Shown: positions 19,506 through 33,184, counted from the first letter of the stretch. The stretch: 64,000 bases of DNA from Nematostella vectensis (GCF_932526225.1 NC_064038.1:1-64000); one strand, 5' to 3'. Notes: generated from the letters alone by a model not told the origin. Program-made: numbers and translations.

Positions 19506-21159
19506 CAACATCTGTGCTTCCACATTTCGTCCCGAGAAAGCAATGAATATTTTATGGTTTGACATTTCTTTTACCAATTTGCATGGTAAAAGTCAAAATG
19601 TTGTAGTGATTGGCGGATGGACACAAATGCAGCCAGATTGCCCCTGTTGTTAATCGTCACGATTTATTGACTGTTTTAGGATAGGCTGCAGATTGCGAAA
19701 AAAGACGGAAGACTACAATGGAAAGGTAAGAAAAAACATATTGTCTTCTTCTGCATCTTCATCTTATTGATGTTGTCGTCATTTCTTCTTCTTTATATTC
19801 TTCTTTCCCCTTTGTTTTTCTTTTTCTCCTACGTTCTCTTGCACTATTTCTTTTATATGTACATGTAAATCTTATCCTCCTCTTGTTTTCTACCTCGGTG
19901 ATCCTAGAACCTAAAATTACTTAGGGCCTAAACAGAACCTAATAGGAAGAGGGGAGGGGGAATTGTTAATAACAAAAAAAAAATAACAAAATAACAAAAT
20001 TACCTATTTTCTGCATAGAATTACAGAGTAGGGCTGCAAATACGTAAAAAAAATTTTTACAGTGATTTTTGCGCTATTTAGCGGATTTTGTCTAAACTTC
20101 TATTTCAGTCATCACTAGAGTGAAATATTCTATCCTACACAAACACATAGCCTAATACAACTGAATAAAAATTACGGGGGAACGAATTTGGATTTTGTTC
20201 GCTGGGTAGGAACATTTTTTATTTTTTTTTTTCTTTCTTCTTTTTTTTGAACAGATCAGAAACTGTCCCAAAACATTTTGCAGATCTCATAAGGAAAAAA
20301 ATCCCATTCTTTCGGATGATTCGATTTTATCCCGGTCAATTCGAGTCCAGTTTATATTTAACTCTCCGTAATTGAAGCGCAGTTACTGTAGTTGATGTAG
20401 CTAGCGTGACGTCCAAGCGCGGGATCCAAGCGTGACTTCCACTTGGATGGTCTTCACCGTTCACAGCATTCATTATGTCGGCGCCAAAAAGTACAAAAGT
20501 AGACGATTGCTAATTATCGCGCATGAAACTCAGACAGTTCAATATCTTTAGAAAATGTTGAATAATTTCATTCTTGAAGTATAACTACATCTTTTCCTTA
20601 CATCTATTAAGTCATCTGAAAGTATTATAATACTTTGGAGGTCATCATTTATTTTCTTTTTAATGCGTTCATCTGCTTTTATGAGATTTATTTGATTCAC
20701 TTTATTTTACTTTTATTTTTATTCATTTCATTTGTTTTGTTGTATTTCACTTTTTCATTTTATTTAATTTTTTATCAAATTTCACTATATAGTTTTTGCT
20801 TCATTTGATTTGATTATTTTCTTTGAAATGCTTCTTTTATTTCGTCAACCTTTTTAATCTTTATCTATTTAATTATCTACTTTAATTTTTGTATAGACAT
20901 GTTTCATTTTATTTCATGCTACTTTATTTTATCAACTTTGATAGCAAATTCCAGAACTGCTAAACAAAACTACCGCCATTGCGTCAATTTAATGTATCTT
21001 TCATTGGCGTCCTCATTTCGCACTGGATACATAAGCGTTAGGCAGCCTTGCAGCCGAAAGGAAGAAAATGTTTTGTTTTTCATTTGACGAAGTGAAACAA
21101 GAACAAAAGATATTGATCCTTTTAGAAATATAAGGATATATAACTGTTAAAAGGGGAGA
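19506..21159. other. T-rich region with possible promoter and first exon of host gene
   Basis: Low-complexity T-rich DNA with runs of T and no long frame. The only feature of note is the candidate first exon ending at 19725. The purine stretch AAAAGGGGAGA at 21149-21159 precedes a possible LTR. Confidence 0.4.
19718..19725 (+). CDS. Candidate first coding exon of the PAN/fibrinogen-like gene
   Basis: ATGGAAAG followed by the strong donor GTAAGA at 19726. It ends in phase 2, which is what exon 2 (24087) needs, and gives a start MERRHFYTHLYSWLLLYRAC with a short hydrophobic stretch. Such a short exon is easily matched by chance, so this is tentative; the true first exon may lie elsewhere. Confidence 0.3.
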
Positions 21160-21459
21160 TGTGATGCATTCACGATTCACGATCGAAGTACAGTTGAAGA
21201 TTGTTGTTACCGTTGAAATCGTGTATTCCGAGTATGAAAAAATATCTATGTAAAAAATGTATGCATAAACACCACCCGGACACAGCCATGGAAATAATAA
21301 TTGTTGTACAAAGTACTAATGTAGTAATGTTGACGAATGAATATAATAGATCTTGTACTCGTGAAGTACCAATGTTGTAATGTTGATGAATGAAACCGTA
21401 TTCTAGTGTAATTTATGGAATGTGCTCATTAAAAGATATGATTATTATTCACCAACACA
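21160..21459 (+). repeat. Possible 300-bp LTR with adjoining PPT- and PBS-like words
   Basis: The segment starts TGTGATGC and ends CCAACACA (TGTG...CACA ends). It is preceded by AAAAGGGGAGA, like a polypurine tract, and followed by TTTTGGTGCCAGC, like a primer-binding site. ATTAAA at 21428 could be its poly-A signal. Having both a tract and a binding site around one LTR suggests a recombined or tandem-LTR remnant. No second copy lies in the window. Confidence 0.4.
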
Positions 21460-23990
21460 TTTTGGTGCCAGCAACTTCATAGAAGAGAGCCTTTGGTGTC
21501 AACAAGCAGCCTCGCACCTCCCCCCACAGGAGAGAGCCTTTGATGCGAGTAAAAAACTTCGCACCCCTCCCCCACAGGAAAGAGCAATTGATGTCAACAA
21601 GCAACTTTACACCTCCCCCACACAAGAGAGAGCTTTTGGTGTCAACAAGCAGCTTCACACCTCCCCCCACAGGAGAGAGCATTTGATGCCAGTAAATAAC
21701 TTCGCACCCCTCCCCCACAGAAGAAAGCCATTGGTGTCAACAAGCAGCTTCGCACCTCCCCCACACAGGAGAGAGCCTTTGGTGTCAACAAGCAACTTCA
21801 CACCTCCCCCCACAGGAGAGAGCCTTTGGTGTCAACAAGCAGCTTCGCCCCTCCCGCCACATGAGAGAGCCTTTGATGTCAACAAGCAGCTTTACTACTC
21901 CCCCACAGGAGAGAGCTTTTGATGTCAACAAGCAACTTCAGCCTTACCCCCACAGGAGAGAGCCTTTGGTGTCAGCAAGCAGCTTCGCCCCCCCCCCCCC
22001 CCCCCAAAGGAGAGAGCCTTTGATGTCAACAAGCAATCCCCCCCCCACAGGAGAGAGCCTTTGGTGTCAACAAGCAGCTTCAACCTCCCCCCCACAGGAG
22101 AGAGCCTTTGATGTCAACAAGCAACTTCACACCTCCCCCCACAGGAGAAAGCCTTTGGTGTCAACAAGCAGCTTCGCCCCTCCCGCCACAGGAGAGAGCT
22201 TTTGACGTCAACAAGCAGCTTCACACCTCCCCCCACAGGAGAGAGCTTTTGATGTCAACAAGCAACTTCACACCTTCCCCCACAGGAGAAAGCCTTTGGT
22301 GTCAACAAGCAGCTTCGCCCCTCCCGCCACAGGAGAGAGCTTTTGATGTCAACAAGCAGCTTCGCACCTCCCCCACAGGAGAGAGCTTTTGATGTCAACA
22401 AGCAACTTCAGCCCTCCCCCCACAGGAGAGAGCCTTTGGAGTCAACAAGCAGCTTCGCCCCGCCCCCATAGGAGAGGTCCTTTGATGTCAACAAGCAGCT
22501 TCACCCCCCCCCCCCCCCCACAGAAGAAAGCCATTGGTGTCAACAAGCAACTTTAAACCTCCCCCCACAGGAAAGAGCCTTTGGTGTCAACAAGCAACTT
22601 CACCCCTCCCCCCACAGGAGAGAGCATTTGATGCCAGTAAATAACTTTGCACCCCTCCCCCACAGAAGAAAGCCATTGGTGCCAACAAGCAGCTTCGCAC
22701 CTCCTCCCACAGGAGAGAGCCTTTGGTGTCAACAAGCAACTTCACACCTCCCCCCACAGGAGAGAGCCTTTGGTGTCAACAAGCAACTTCACACCTCCCC
22801 CCCACCCACAGAAGAGAGCCTTTGATGTCAACAAGCAACTTCACCCCTCCCCCCACAGGAGAGAGCCTTTGATGTCAACAAGCAGCTTTACTATTCCCAC
22901 ACAGGAGAGAGCTTTTGATCTCAACAAGCAACTTCAGCCCTCCCCCCACAGGAGAGAGCCTTTGATGTCAACAAGCAACTTTACACTTCCCCCCACAGGA
23001 GAGAGCCTTTGGTGTCAACAAGCAGCTTCGCCCCCTGCCCCCAAAGGAGAGAGCCTTTGATGCCAACAAGCAACTTCACACCTCACCCCACAGGAGAGAG
23101 CCTTTGTTGTCAACAAGCAACTTCACCCCTCCCCTCAAAGGAGAGAGCCTTTGATGTCAACAAGCAACTTCACCCCTCCCCCCACAGGAGAGAGCCTTTG
23201 TTGTCAGCAAGCAACTTCACACCTCCCCCACAGGAGAGAGCCTTTGGTATTAACAAGCAACTTCACACCTCTCCCTCACAGGAGAGAGCCTTTGGTGTCA
23301 ACAAGCAACTTCACCCCTCCCGCACAGGAGAGAGCCTTTGGTGTCAAAAAGCAGCTTCATACCTCCACCCACAGGAGAAAGCCTTTGGTATCAACAAACA
23401 ACTTCACACCTCCCCCCCACAGGAGAGAGCCTTTGGTGTCAACAAGCAACTTTACACCTCCCCCCACAAGAGAGAGCCTTTGGTGTCAACAAGCAACTTT
23501 ACCCCTCCCCCACAGGAGAGAGCCTTTGATGTCAACAAGCAGCTTCGCCCCCCTCCCCCCCAAAGGAGAGAGCCTTTGGTGTCAAAAAGCAGCTTCATAA
23601 CTCCCCCCGAAGAAGAGAGCCTTTGATGTCAACAAGCAACTTTACACCTCCCCCCACAAGAGAGAGCCTTTGGTGTCAACAAGCAACTTTACCCCTCCCC
23701 CACAGGAGAGAGCCTTTGATGTCAACAAGCAGCTTCGCCCCCCTCCCCCCCAAAGGAGAGAGCCTTTGGTGTCAAAAAGCAGCTTCATAACTCCCCCCGA
23801 AGAAGAGAGCCTTTGATGTCAACAAGCAACTTTACACCTCCCCCACAGGAGAGAGCCCTTGGTGTCAACAAGCAACTTCACCCCTCCCCCCACAGGAGAG
23901 AGCATTTCATGCCAGTAAACAACTTCGCACCCCTCACCCACAGAAGAAAGCCATTGGTGTCCTTTGGTTTCTACAATTAGCTAACACCTC
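21460..23990 (+). repeat. 46-bp C-rich minisatellite in intron 1
   Basis: About 53 units built on GAGAGAGCCTTTGGTGTCAA, CAAGCAACTTCACACC and a C-run of variable length ending CACAG. The first, divergent unit (TTTTGGTGCCAGCAACTTCA at 21460) overlaps the PBS-like word after the possible LTR, so the array may have grown from a retrotransposon leader. Long frames through it are repeat artefacts. Confidence 0.85.
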
Positions 23991-24086
23991 CCTCACAGAA
24001 GAAAATCTTTGGTATCAACAATCAATATAACTATAACTATCGAATAATTGTTGTTAACAGCTGTTAACAGATTTTTTTGTTTCTAG

Positions 24087-24514
24087 GCGACACTTCTATA
24101 CTCATCTCTACTCCTGGCTTTTGTTATACCGCGCATGCGCAGAACAGTGCAGCAATAACGGAATGCAAACGGAATATGACACTTACCTTGGAGGTCACGT
24201 GATGGAAAGGCGACCAGGCATTGGTGTCGAGGGCTGTACATTCGCTTGCCTTGACCATGCCGACTGCAGAAGCATCAACATCGACCTGACGACCCACATG
24301 TGTGAGCTGAACAATGCAACCAAGGAAGACTTCCCGGAGCACTTGACACGAAGGCCCAGGTCCCTGCACTCCACGAACGACTTCAGCAATAAGCCATTTT
24401 TTGAAGCCTCGTGCGGTGATTGGCTGAAGCGTGATCCAAACCTAAAAAGCGGCTATTACTGGGTCAAAACAAAACGGAAGAAAACACTAGCGTACTGTGA
24501 TATGGAGAGATTTG
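24087..24514 (+). CDS. Exon 2: PAN/apple domain and start of fibrinogen-like domain
   Basis: Acceptor TTTCTAG at 24086, donor G|GTAAGA at 24515; enters in phase 2 and leaves in phase 1. It encodes a PAN/apple-type domain with cysteines in ACAEQC, GVEGCTFACLDHADC and HMCELNN. A linker follows, then SCGDWLKRDPNLKSGYYWVK and AYCDMERF, the opening of a fibrinogen-related domain. PAN domains bind proteins or sugars outside the cell. Confidence 0.75.
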
Positions 24515-24651
24515 GTAAGATGCGCTAACAACCTGATGATCGGATACTTGATCATCTATGATTTGGAGAAGGCCCTGTTGTTATGTATTTCATCCGAATT
24601 TCTGATGCATCTCGTCTACGAATTTCACAGATTATGCAAACATGAAGTACA

Positions 24652-27600
24652 CCTGTAGTAGGTGACGATGTAGCCTGCACTAGGTGACGGTGTAGTCTGT
24701 AGTAGGTGTCGATGTAGCCTGTAGTAGGTGTCAATGTACCCTGTAGTAGGTGTCGATGTACCCTGTAGTAGGTGACGATGTAGCCTGTAGTAGGTGACGA
24801 TGTACCCTGTAGTAGGTGACGCTGTACCCTGTAGTAGGTGACGATGTACCCTGTAGTAGGTGACGATGTAGCCTGTAGTAGGTGACGATGTAGCCTGTAG
24901 TAGGTGTCGATGTACCCTGTAGTAGGTGTCGATGTACCCTTTAGTAGGTGTCGATGTAGCCTGTAGTAGGTGTCGATGTACCCTGTAGTAGGTGTCGATG
25001 TAGCCTGTAGTAGGTGACGATGTACCCTTTAGTAGGTGACGATGTAGCCTGTAGTAGGTGACGATGTAGCCTATAGTAGGTGACGATGTAGCCTGTAGTA
25101 GGTGACGATGTAGCCTGTACTAGGTGACGATGTACCCTGTAGTAGGTGTCGATGTACCCTGTAGTAGGTGAAGATGTACCCTGTAGTAGGTGTCGATGTA
25201 CCCTGTAGTAGGTGACGATGTAGCCTGTAGTAGGTGTCGATGTAGCCTGTAGTAGGTGTCGATGTACCCTGTAGTAGGTGTCGATGTAGCCTGTAGTAGG
25301 TGACGATGTAGCCTGTACTAGGTGTCGATGTACCCTGTAGTAGGTGTCGATGTACCCTGTAGTAGGTGTCGATGTACCCTGTACTAGGTGTCGATGTAGC
25401 CTGTAGTAGGTGACGATGTAGCCTGTAGTAGGTGACGATGTAGCCTGTTCTAGGTGTCGATGTACCCTGTAGTAGGTGTCGATGTACCCTGTAGTAGGTG
25501 TCGATGTACCCTGTAGTAGGTGTCGATGTAGCCTGTAGTAGGTGACGATGTACCCTTTAGTAGGTGACGATGTAGCCTGTAGTAGGTGACGATGTAGCCT
25601 GTAGTAGGTGACGATGTAGCCTGTAGTAGGTGACGATGTAGCCTGTACTAGGTGACGATGTACCCTGTAGTAGGTGTCGATGTACCCTGTAGTAGGTGAA
25701 GATGTACCCTGTAGTAGGTGTCGATGTACCCTGTAGTAGGTGACGATGTAGCCTGTAGTAGGTGTCGATGTAGCCTGTAGTAGGTGTCGATGTACCCTGT
25801 AGTAGGTGTCGATGTAGCCTGTAGTAGGTGACGATGTAGCCTGTACTAGGTGTCGATGTACCCTGTAGTAGGTGTCGATGTACCCTGTAGTAGGTGTCGA
25901 TGTACCCTGTACTAGGTGTCGATGTACCCTTTAGTAGGTGACGATGTAGCCTGTAGTAGGTGTCGATGTAGTCTGTACTAGGTGTCGATGTACCCTGTAG
26001 TAGGTGTCGATGTAGCCTGTAGTAGGTGAAGATGTACCCTGTAGTAGGTGTCGATGTACCCTGTAGTAGGTGACGATGTAGCCTGTAGTAGGTGTCGATG
26101 TAGCCTGTAGTAGGTGTCGATGTACCCTGTAGTAGGTGTCGATGTAGTCTGTACTAGGTGTCGATGTAGCCTGTAGTAGGTGTCGATGTAGCCTGTAGTA
26201 GATGTCGATGTAGTCTGTAATAGGTGTCGATGTAGCCTGTAGTAGGTGACGATGTAGCGTGTAGTAGGTGACGATGTACCCTGTAGTAGGTGTCGATGTA
26301 GCCTGTAGTAGATGTCGATGTAGCCTGTACTAGGTGTCCATGTACCCTGTAGTAGGTGTCGATGTAGCCTGTAGTAGGTGTCGATGTAGTCTGTACTAGG
26401 TGTCGATGTACCCTGTAGTAGGTGTCGATGTAGCCTGTAGTAGGTGAAGATGTACCCTGTAGTAGGTGTCGATGTACCCTGTAGTAGGTGACGATGTAGC
26501 CTGTAGTAGGTGTCGATGTAGCCTGTAGTAGGTGTCGATGTACCCTGTAGTAGGTGTCGATGTAGCCTGTAGTAGGTGACGATGTAGCCTGTACTAGGTG
26601 TCGATGTACCCTGTAGTAGGTGTCGATGTACCCTGTACTAGGTGTCGATGTACCCTGTAGTAGGTGTCGATGTACCCTGTAGTAGGTGACGATGTAGCCT
26701 GTAGTAGGTGTCGATGTAGCCTGTAGTAGGTGTCGATGTACCCTGTACTAGGTGTCGATGTACCCTGTAGTAGGTGTCGATGTACCCTGTAGTAGGTGTC
26801 GATGTACCCTGTACTAGGTGTCGATGTAGCCTGTAGTAGGTGACGATGTAGCCTGTAGTAGGTGACGATGTAGCCTGTTCTAGGTGTCGATGTACCCTGT
26901 AGTAGGTGTCGATGTACCCTGTAGTAGGTGTCGATGTAGCCTGTAGTAGGTGTCGATGTAGCCTGTAGTAGGTGACGATGTAGCCTGTACTAGGTGTCCA
27001 TGTACCCTGTAGTAGGTGACGATGTACCCTGTAGTAGGTGTCGATGTAGTCTGTACTAGGTGTCGATGTAGCCTGTAGTAGGTGTCGATGTAGCCTGTAG
27101 TAGATGTCGATGTAGTCTGTAATAGGTGTCGATGTAGCCTGTAGTAGGTGACGATGTAGCGTGTAGTAGGTGACGATGTACCCTGTAGTAGGTGACGATG
27201 TAGCGTGTAGTAGGTGACGATGTACCCTGTAGTAGGTGTCGATGTACCCTGTAGTAGGTGACGATGTAGCCTGTAGTAGGTGTCGATGTAGTCTGTACTA
27301 GGTGTCGATGTAGCCTGTAGTAGGTGTCGATGTAGTCTGTAATAGGTGTCGATGTAGCCTGTAGTAGGTGACGATGTAGCGTGTAGTAGGTGACGATGTA
27401 CCCTGTAGTAGGTGTCGATGTAGCCTGTAGTAGATGTCGATGTAGCCTGTACTAGGTGTCCATGTACCCTGTAGTAGGTGTCGATGTAGCCTGTAGTAGG
27501 TGTCGATGTAGTCTGTACTAGGTGTCGATGTACCCTGTAGTAGGTGTCGATGTAGCCTGTAGTAGGTGAAGATGTACCCTGTAGTAGGTGTCGATGTACC

Positions 27601-30600
27601 CTGTAGTAGGTGACGATGTAGCCTGTAGTAGGTGTCGATGTAGCCTGTAGTAGGTGTCGATGTACCCTGTAGTAGGTGTCGATGTAGCCTGTAGTAGGTG
27701 ACGATGTAGCCTGTACTAGGTGTCGATGTACCCTGTAGTAGGTGTCGATGTACCCTGTAGTAGGTGTCGATGTACCCTGTACTAGGTGTCGATGTAGCCT
27801 GTAGTAGGTGACGATGTAGCCTGTAGTAGGTGACGATGTAGCCTGTTCTAGGTGTCGATGTACCCTGTAGTAGGTGTCGATGTAGCCTGTAGTAGGTGTC
27901 GATGTAGTCTGTACTAGGTGTCGATGTACCCTGTAGTAGGTGTCGATGTAGCCTGTAGTAGGTGAAGATGTACCCTGTAGTAGGTGTCGATGTACCCTGT
28001 AGTAGGTGACGATGTAGCCTGTAGTAGGTGTCGATGTAGCCTGTAGTAGGTGTCCATGTACCCTGTAGTAGGTGACGATGTACCCTTTAGTAGGTGACGA
28101 TGTAGCCTGTAGTAGGTGTCGATGTAGCCTGTAGTAGGTGTCCATGTACCCTGTAGTAGGTGACGATGTACCCTGTAGTAGGTGTCGATGTAGTCTGTAG
28201 TAGATGTCGATGTAGTCTGTAATAGGTGTCGATGTAGCCTGTAGTAGGTGACAATGTAGCCTGTAGTAGGTGTCGATGTAGCCTGTAGTAGGTGCCGATG
28301 TAGTCTGTAGTAGGTGACGATGTAGCCTATAGTAGGTGTCGATGTAGTCTGTAGTAGGTGACGATGTAGCCTGTAGTAGGTGACGATGTAGCCTGTAGTA
28401 GGTGTCGATGTAGTCTGTACTAGGTGTCGATGTAGCCTGTAGTAGGTGTCGATGTAGCCTGTAGTAGATGTCGATGTAGTCTGTACTAGGTGTCCATGTA
28501 CCCTGTAGTAGGTGTCGATGTAGCCTGTAGTAGGTGACGATGTAGCGTGTAGTAGGTGACGATGTACCCTGTAGTAGGTGTCGATGTAGCCTGTAGTAGA
28601 TGTCGATGTAGCCTGTACTAGGTGTCCATGTACCCTGTAGTAGGTGTCGATGTAGCCTGTAGTAGGTGTCGATGTAGTCTGTACTAGGTGTCGATGTACC
28701 CTGTAGTAGGTGTCGATGTAGCCTGTAGTAGGTGTCGATGTAGCCTGTAGTAGATGTCGATGTAGTCTGTAATAGGTGTCGATGTAGCCTGTAGTAGGTG
28801 ACGATGTAGCCTGTACTAGGTGTCCATGTACCCTGTAGTAGGTGTCGATGTAGCCTGTAGTAGGTGTCGATGTAGCCTGTAGTAGGTGTCGATGTAGCCT
28901 GTAGTAGGTGACGATGTAGCGTGTAGTAGGTGACGATGTACCCTGTAGTAGGTGTCGATGTAGCCTGTAGTAGGTGTCGATGTAGCCTGTAGTAGATGTC
29001 GATGTAGTCTGTAATAGGTGTCGATGTAGCCTGTAGTAGGTGACGATGTAGTCTGTACTAGGTGTCGATTTAGCCTGTAGTAGGTATCGATGTAGCCTGT
29101 AGTAGGTGACGATGTAGCCTGTAGTAGGTGTCGATGTACCCTGTAGTAGGTGTCGATGTAGTCGTAGTAGGTGACGATGTACCTTGTAGTAAGTGACGAT
29201 GTAGCCTGTAGTAGGTGTCGATGTAGTCTGTAGTAGATGTCGATGTAGTCTGTAATAGGTGTCGATGTAGCCTGTAGTAGGTGTCGATGTAGCCTGTAGT
29301 AGGTGACGATGTAGCCTGTAGTAGGTGACAATGTAGCCTGTAGTAGGTGTCGATGTAGCATGTAGTAGGTGACGATGTACCCTGTAGTAGGTGACGATGT
29401 ACCCTGTAGTAGATGTCGATGTAGTCTGTAGTAGATGTCGATGTAGCCTGTAGTAGGTGTCGATGTACCCTGTAGTAGGTGTCGATGTAGTCTGTAGTAG
29501 GTGTCGATGTAGTCTGTAGTAGGTGTCGATGTAGTCTGTAGTAGGTGTCGATGTAGTCTGTAGTAGGTGTCGATGTAGCCTGTAGTAGGTGACGATGTAG
29601 CCTGTAGTAGGTGACGATGTACCCTGTAGTAGATGTCGATGTAGTCTGTAGTAGATGTCGATGTAGTCTGTAATAGGTGTCGATGTAGCCTGTAGTAGGT
29701 GACAATGTAGCCTGTAGTAGGTGTCGATGTAGCCTGTAGTAGGTGCCGATGTAGTCTGTAGTAGGTGTCGATGTAGTCTGTAGTAGGTGTCGATGTAGCC
29801 TGTAGTAGGTGACGATGTAGCCTGTAGTAGGTGACGATGTACCCTGTAGTAGATGTCCATGTACCCTGTAGTAGGTGACGATGTACCCTTTAGTAGGTGA
29901 CGATGTAGCCTGTAGTAGGTGTCGATGTAGCCTGTAGTAGGTGTCCATGTACCCTGTAGTAGGTGACGATGTACCCTTTAGTAGGTGACGATGTAGCCTG
30001 TAGTAGGTGTCGATGTAGCCTGTAGTAGGTGTCCATGTACCCTGTAGTAGGTGACGATGTACCCTGTAGTAGGTGTCGATGTAGTCTGTAGTAGATGTCG
30101 ATGTAGTCTGTAATAGGTGTCGATGTAGCCTGTAGTAGGTGACAATGTAGCCTGTAGTAGGTGTCGATGTAGCCTGTAGTAGGTGCCGATGTAGTCTGTA
30201 GTAGGTGACGATGTAGCCTATAGTAGGTGTCGATGTAGTCTGTAGTAGGTGACGATGTAGCCTGTAGTAGGTGACGATGTACCCTGTAGTAGGTGTCGAT
30301 GTAGCCTGTAGTAGGTGACAATGTAGCCTGTAGTAGGTGACAATGTAGCCTGTAGTAGGTGTCGATGTACCCTGTAGTAGGTGTCGATGTAGCCTGTAGT
30401 AAGTGCCGATGTAGTCTGTAGTAGGTGTCGATGTAGTCTGTAGTAGGTGTCGATGTACCCTTTAGTAGGTGACGATGTAGCCTGTAGTAGGTGACGATGT
30501 ACCCTGTAGTAGATGTCGATGTAGCCTGTAGTAGATGTCGATGTAGCCTGTAGTAGGTGTCGATGTACCCTGTAGTAGGTGTCGATGTAGTCTGTAGTAG

Positions 30601-32977
30601 GTGTCGATGTAGTCTGTAGTAGGTGTCGATGTAGTCTGTAGTAGGTGACGATGTAGCCTGTAGTAGGTGACGATGTAGCCTGTAGTAGGTGACGATGTAG
30701 CCTGTAGTAGGTGTCGATGTAGTCTGTAGTAGGTGACGATGTAGCCTGTAGTAGGTGACGATGTAGCCTGTAGTAGGTGTCGATGTAGTCTGTAGTAGGT
30801 GTCGATGTAGTCTGTAGTAGGTGTCGATGTAGCCTGTAGTAGGTGACGATGTAGCCTGTAGTAGGTGACGATGTACCCTGTAGTAGATGTCGATGTAGTC
30901 TGTAGTAGATGTCGATGTAGTCTGTAATAGGTGTCGATGTAGCCTGTAGTAGGTGACAATGTAGCCTGTAGTAGGTGTCGATGTAGCCTGTAGTAGGTGC
31001 CGATGTAGTCTGTAGTAGGTGTCGATGTAGTCTGTAGTAGGTGTCGATGTAGCCTGTAGTAGGTGACGATGTAGCCTGTAGTAGGTGACGATGTACCCTG
31101 TAGTAGATGTCCATGTACCCTGTAGTAGGTGACGATGTACCCTTTAGTAGGTGACGATGTAGCCTGTAGTAGGTGTCCATGTACCCTGTAGTAGGTGTCC
31201 ATGTACCCTGTAGTAGGTGACGATGTACCCTTTAGTAGGTGACGATGTAGCCTGTAGTAGGTATCGATGTAGCCTGTAGTAGGTGTCCATGTACCCTGTA
31301 GTAGGTGACGATGTACCCTGTAGTAGGTGTCGATGTAGTCTGTAGTAGATGTCGATGTAGTCTGTAATAGGTGTCGATGTAGCCTGTAGTAGGTGACAAT
31401 GTAGCCTGTAGTAGGTGTCGATGTAGCCTGTAGTAGGTGCCGATGTAGTCTGTAGTAGGTGACGATGTAGCCTGTAGTAGGTGTCGATGTAGTCTGTAGT
31501 AGGTGACGATGTAGCCTGTAGTAGGTGACGATGTACCCTGTAGTAGGTGACAATGTAGCCTGTAGTAGGTGACAATGTAGCCTGTAGTAGGTGTCGATGT
31601 ACCCTGTAGTAGGTGTCGATGTAGCCTGTAGTAGGTGCCGATGTAGTCTGTAGTAGGTGTCGATGTAGTCTGTAGTAGGTGTCGATGTACCCTTTAGTAG
31701 GTGACGATGTAGCCTGTAGTAGGTGACGATGTACCCTGTAGTAGATGTCGATGTAGTCTGTAGTAGATGTCGATGTACCCTGTAGTAGGTGACGATGTAC
31801 CCTGTAGTAGGTGTCGATGTACCCTGTAGTAGGTGACGATGTAGCCTGTAGTAGGTGTCGATGTAGCCTGTAGTAGGTGTCGATGTACCCTGTAGTAGGT
31901 GTCGATGTAGCCTGTAGTAGGTGACGATGTAGCCTGTACTAGGTGTCGATGTACCCTGTAGTAGGTGTCGATGTACCCTGTAGTAGGTGGCGATGTACCC
32001 TGTACTAGTTGTCGATGTAGCCTGTAGTAGGTGTCGATGTAGCCTGTAGTAGGTGTCGATGTACCCTGTAGTAGGTGGCGATGTACCCCCTGTACTAGTT
32101 GTCGATGTACCCTGTAGTAGGTGTCGATGTACCCTGTAGTAGGTGGCGATATACCCTGTACTAGTTGTCGATGTAGTCTGTAGTAGGTGACGATGTACCC
32201 TGTAGTAGATGTCGATGTAGTCTGTAGTAGATGTCGATGTAGCCTGTAGTAGGTGACGATGTACCCTGTAGTAGGTGACGATGTAGCCTGTAGTAGGTGA
32301 CGATGTACCCTGTAGTAGGTGAAGATGTACCCTGTAGTAGGTGTCGATGTACCCTGTAGTAGGTGACGATGTAGCCTGTAGTAGGTGTCGATGTAGCCTG
32401 TAGTAGGTGTCGATGTACCCTGTAGTAGGTGTCGATGTAGCCTGTAGTAGGTGACGATGTAGCCTGTACTAGGTGTCGATGTACCCTGTAGTTGGTGTCG
32501 ATGTACCCTGTAGTAGGTGGCGATGTACCCTGTACTAGTTGTCGATGTAGCCTGTAGTAGGTGACGATGTAGCCTGTAGTAGGTGACGATGTAGCCTGTT
32601 CTAGGTGTCGATGTACCCTGTAGTAGGTGTCGATGTACCCTGTAGTAGGTGTCGATGTAGCCTGTAGTAGGTGTCGATGTAGCCTGTAGTAGGTGACGAT
32701 GTAGCCTGTACTAGGTGTCCATGTACCCTGTAGTAGGTGACGATGTACCCTGTAGTAGGTGACGATGTACCCTGTAGTAGGTGACGATGTAGCCTGTAGT
32801 AGGTGTCGATGTAGCCTGTAGTAGGTGACGATGTAGCCTGTACTAGGTGACGATGTAGCCTATTCTAGGTGTCGATGTACCCTGTAGTAGGTGTCGATGT
32901 TGCCTGTAGTAGGTGACGATGTAGCCTGTACTAGGTGACGATGTAGCCTGCAGTAGATGACGATGTAGCTCGTAGTA
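24652..32977. repeat. 22-bp minisatellite filling intron 2
   Basis: About 378 units of the type GTAGTAGGTGTCGATGTACC plus CT. They differ mainly at two places (TC/AC before GATGTA, and CC/GC/GT after it), with rarer forms such as actagg, agatgt and ttctagg. Blocks of variants recur, showing higher-order duplication (for example 25140-25450 and 25660-25920). Because 22 is not a multiple of three, three units give a 22-residue peptide period in every open frame. No gene is called. Confidence 0.95.
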
Positions 32978-33016
32978 ATATCACAACACTCTCACGATAT
33001 GCCATGTTTATTCTAG

Positions 33017-33184
33017 GTGGCGGGTGGACGCTGGTTGTGACCATCAGCGCCATGAACAGCGATCATCTGCAGAGAGCGGAGAACAACTGCGCAGACTCCA
33101 CCACCTGCGTCATCTTCACCGAGACCGACATCCCGGGCAGGAAGCTCTCCGATGAAGACATTCTTGACATCGTCGGAACCGATG
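33017..33184 (+). CDS. Exon 3: fibrinogen-like core
   Basis: Acceptor TTCTAG at 33016, donor G|GTAAAG at 33185; phase 1 in, phase 1 out. It opens GGGWTLVVTISAMNSDHLQR and continues through ENNCADSTTCVIF to RKLSDEDILDIVGTD. The GGGWTLV start directly after CDMERF of exon 2 is the classical fibrinogen-related domain signature, here split by an intron of 8.5 kb. Confidence 0.75.

Noticed and set aside
21422-23626. Overlapping repeat proteins (NKQLHTSP, STSSFAPPP types)
   Set aside because: Frames of the 46-bp C-rich minisatellite change with C-run length; no gene signals.
26880-31575. Minus-strand open frames of up to 648 codons (TYYRLHRHLLQ-type repeats)
   Set aside because: They are translations of the 22-bp minisatellite; the 22-residue period is just three units, and all lie within intron 2.
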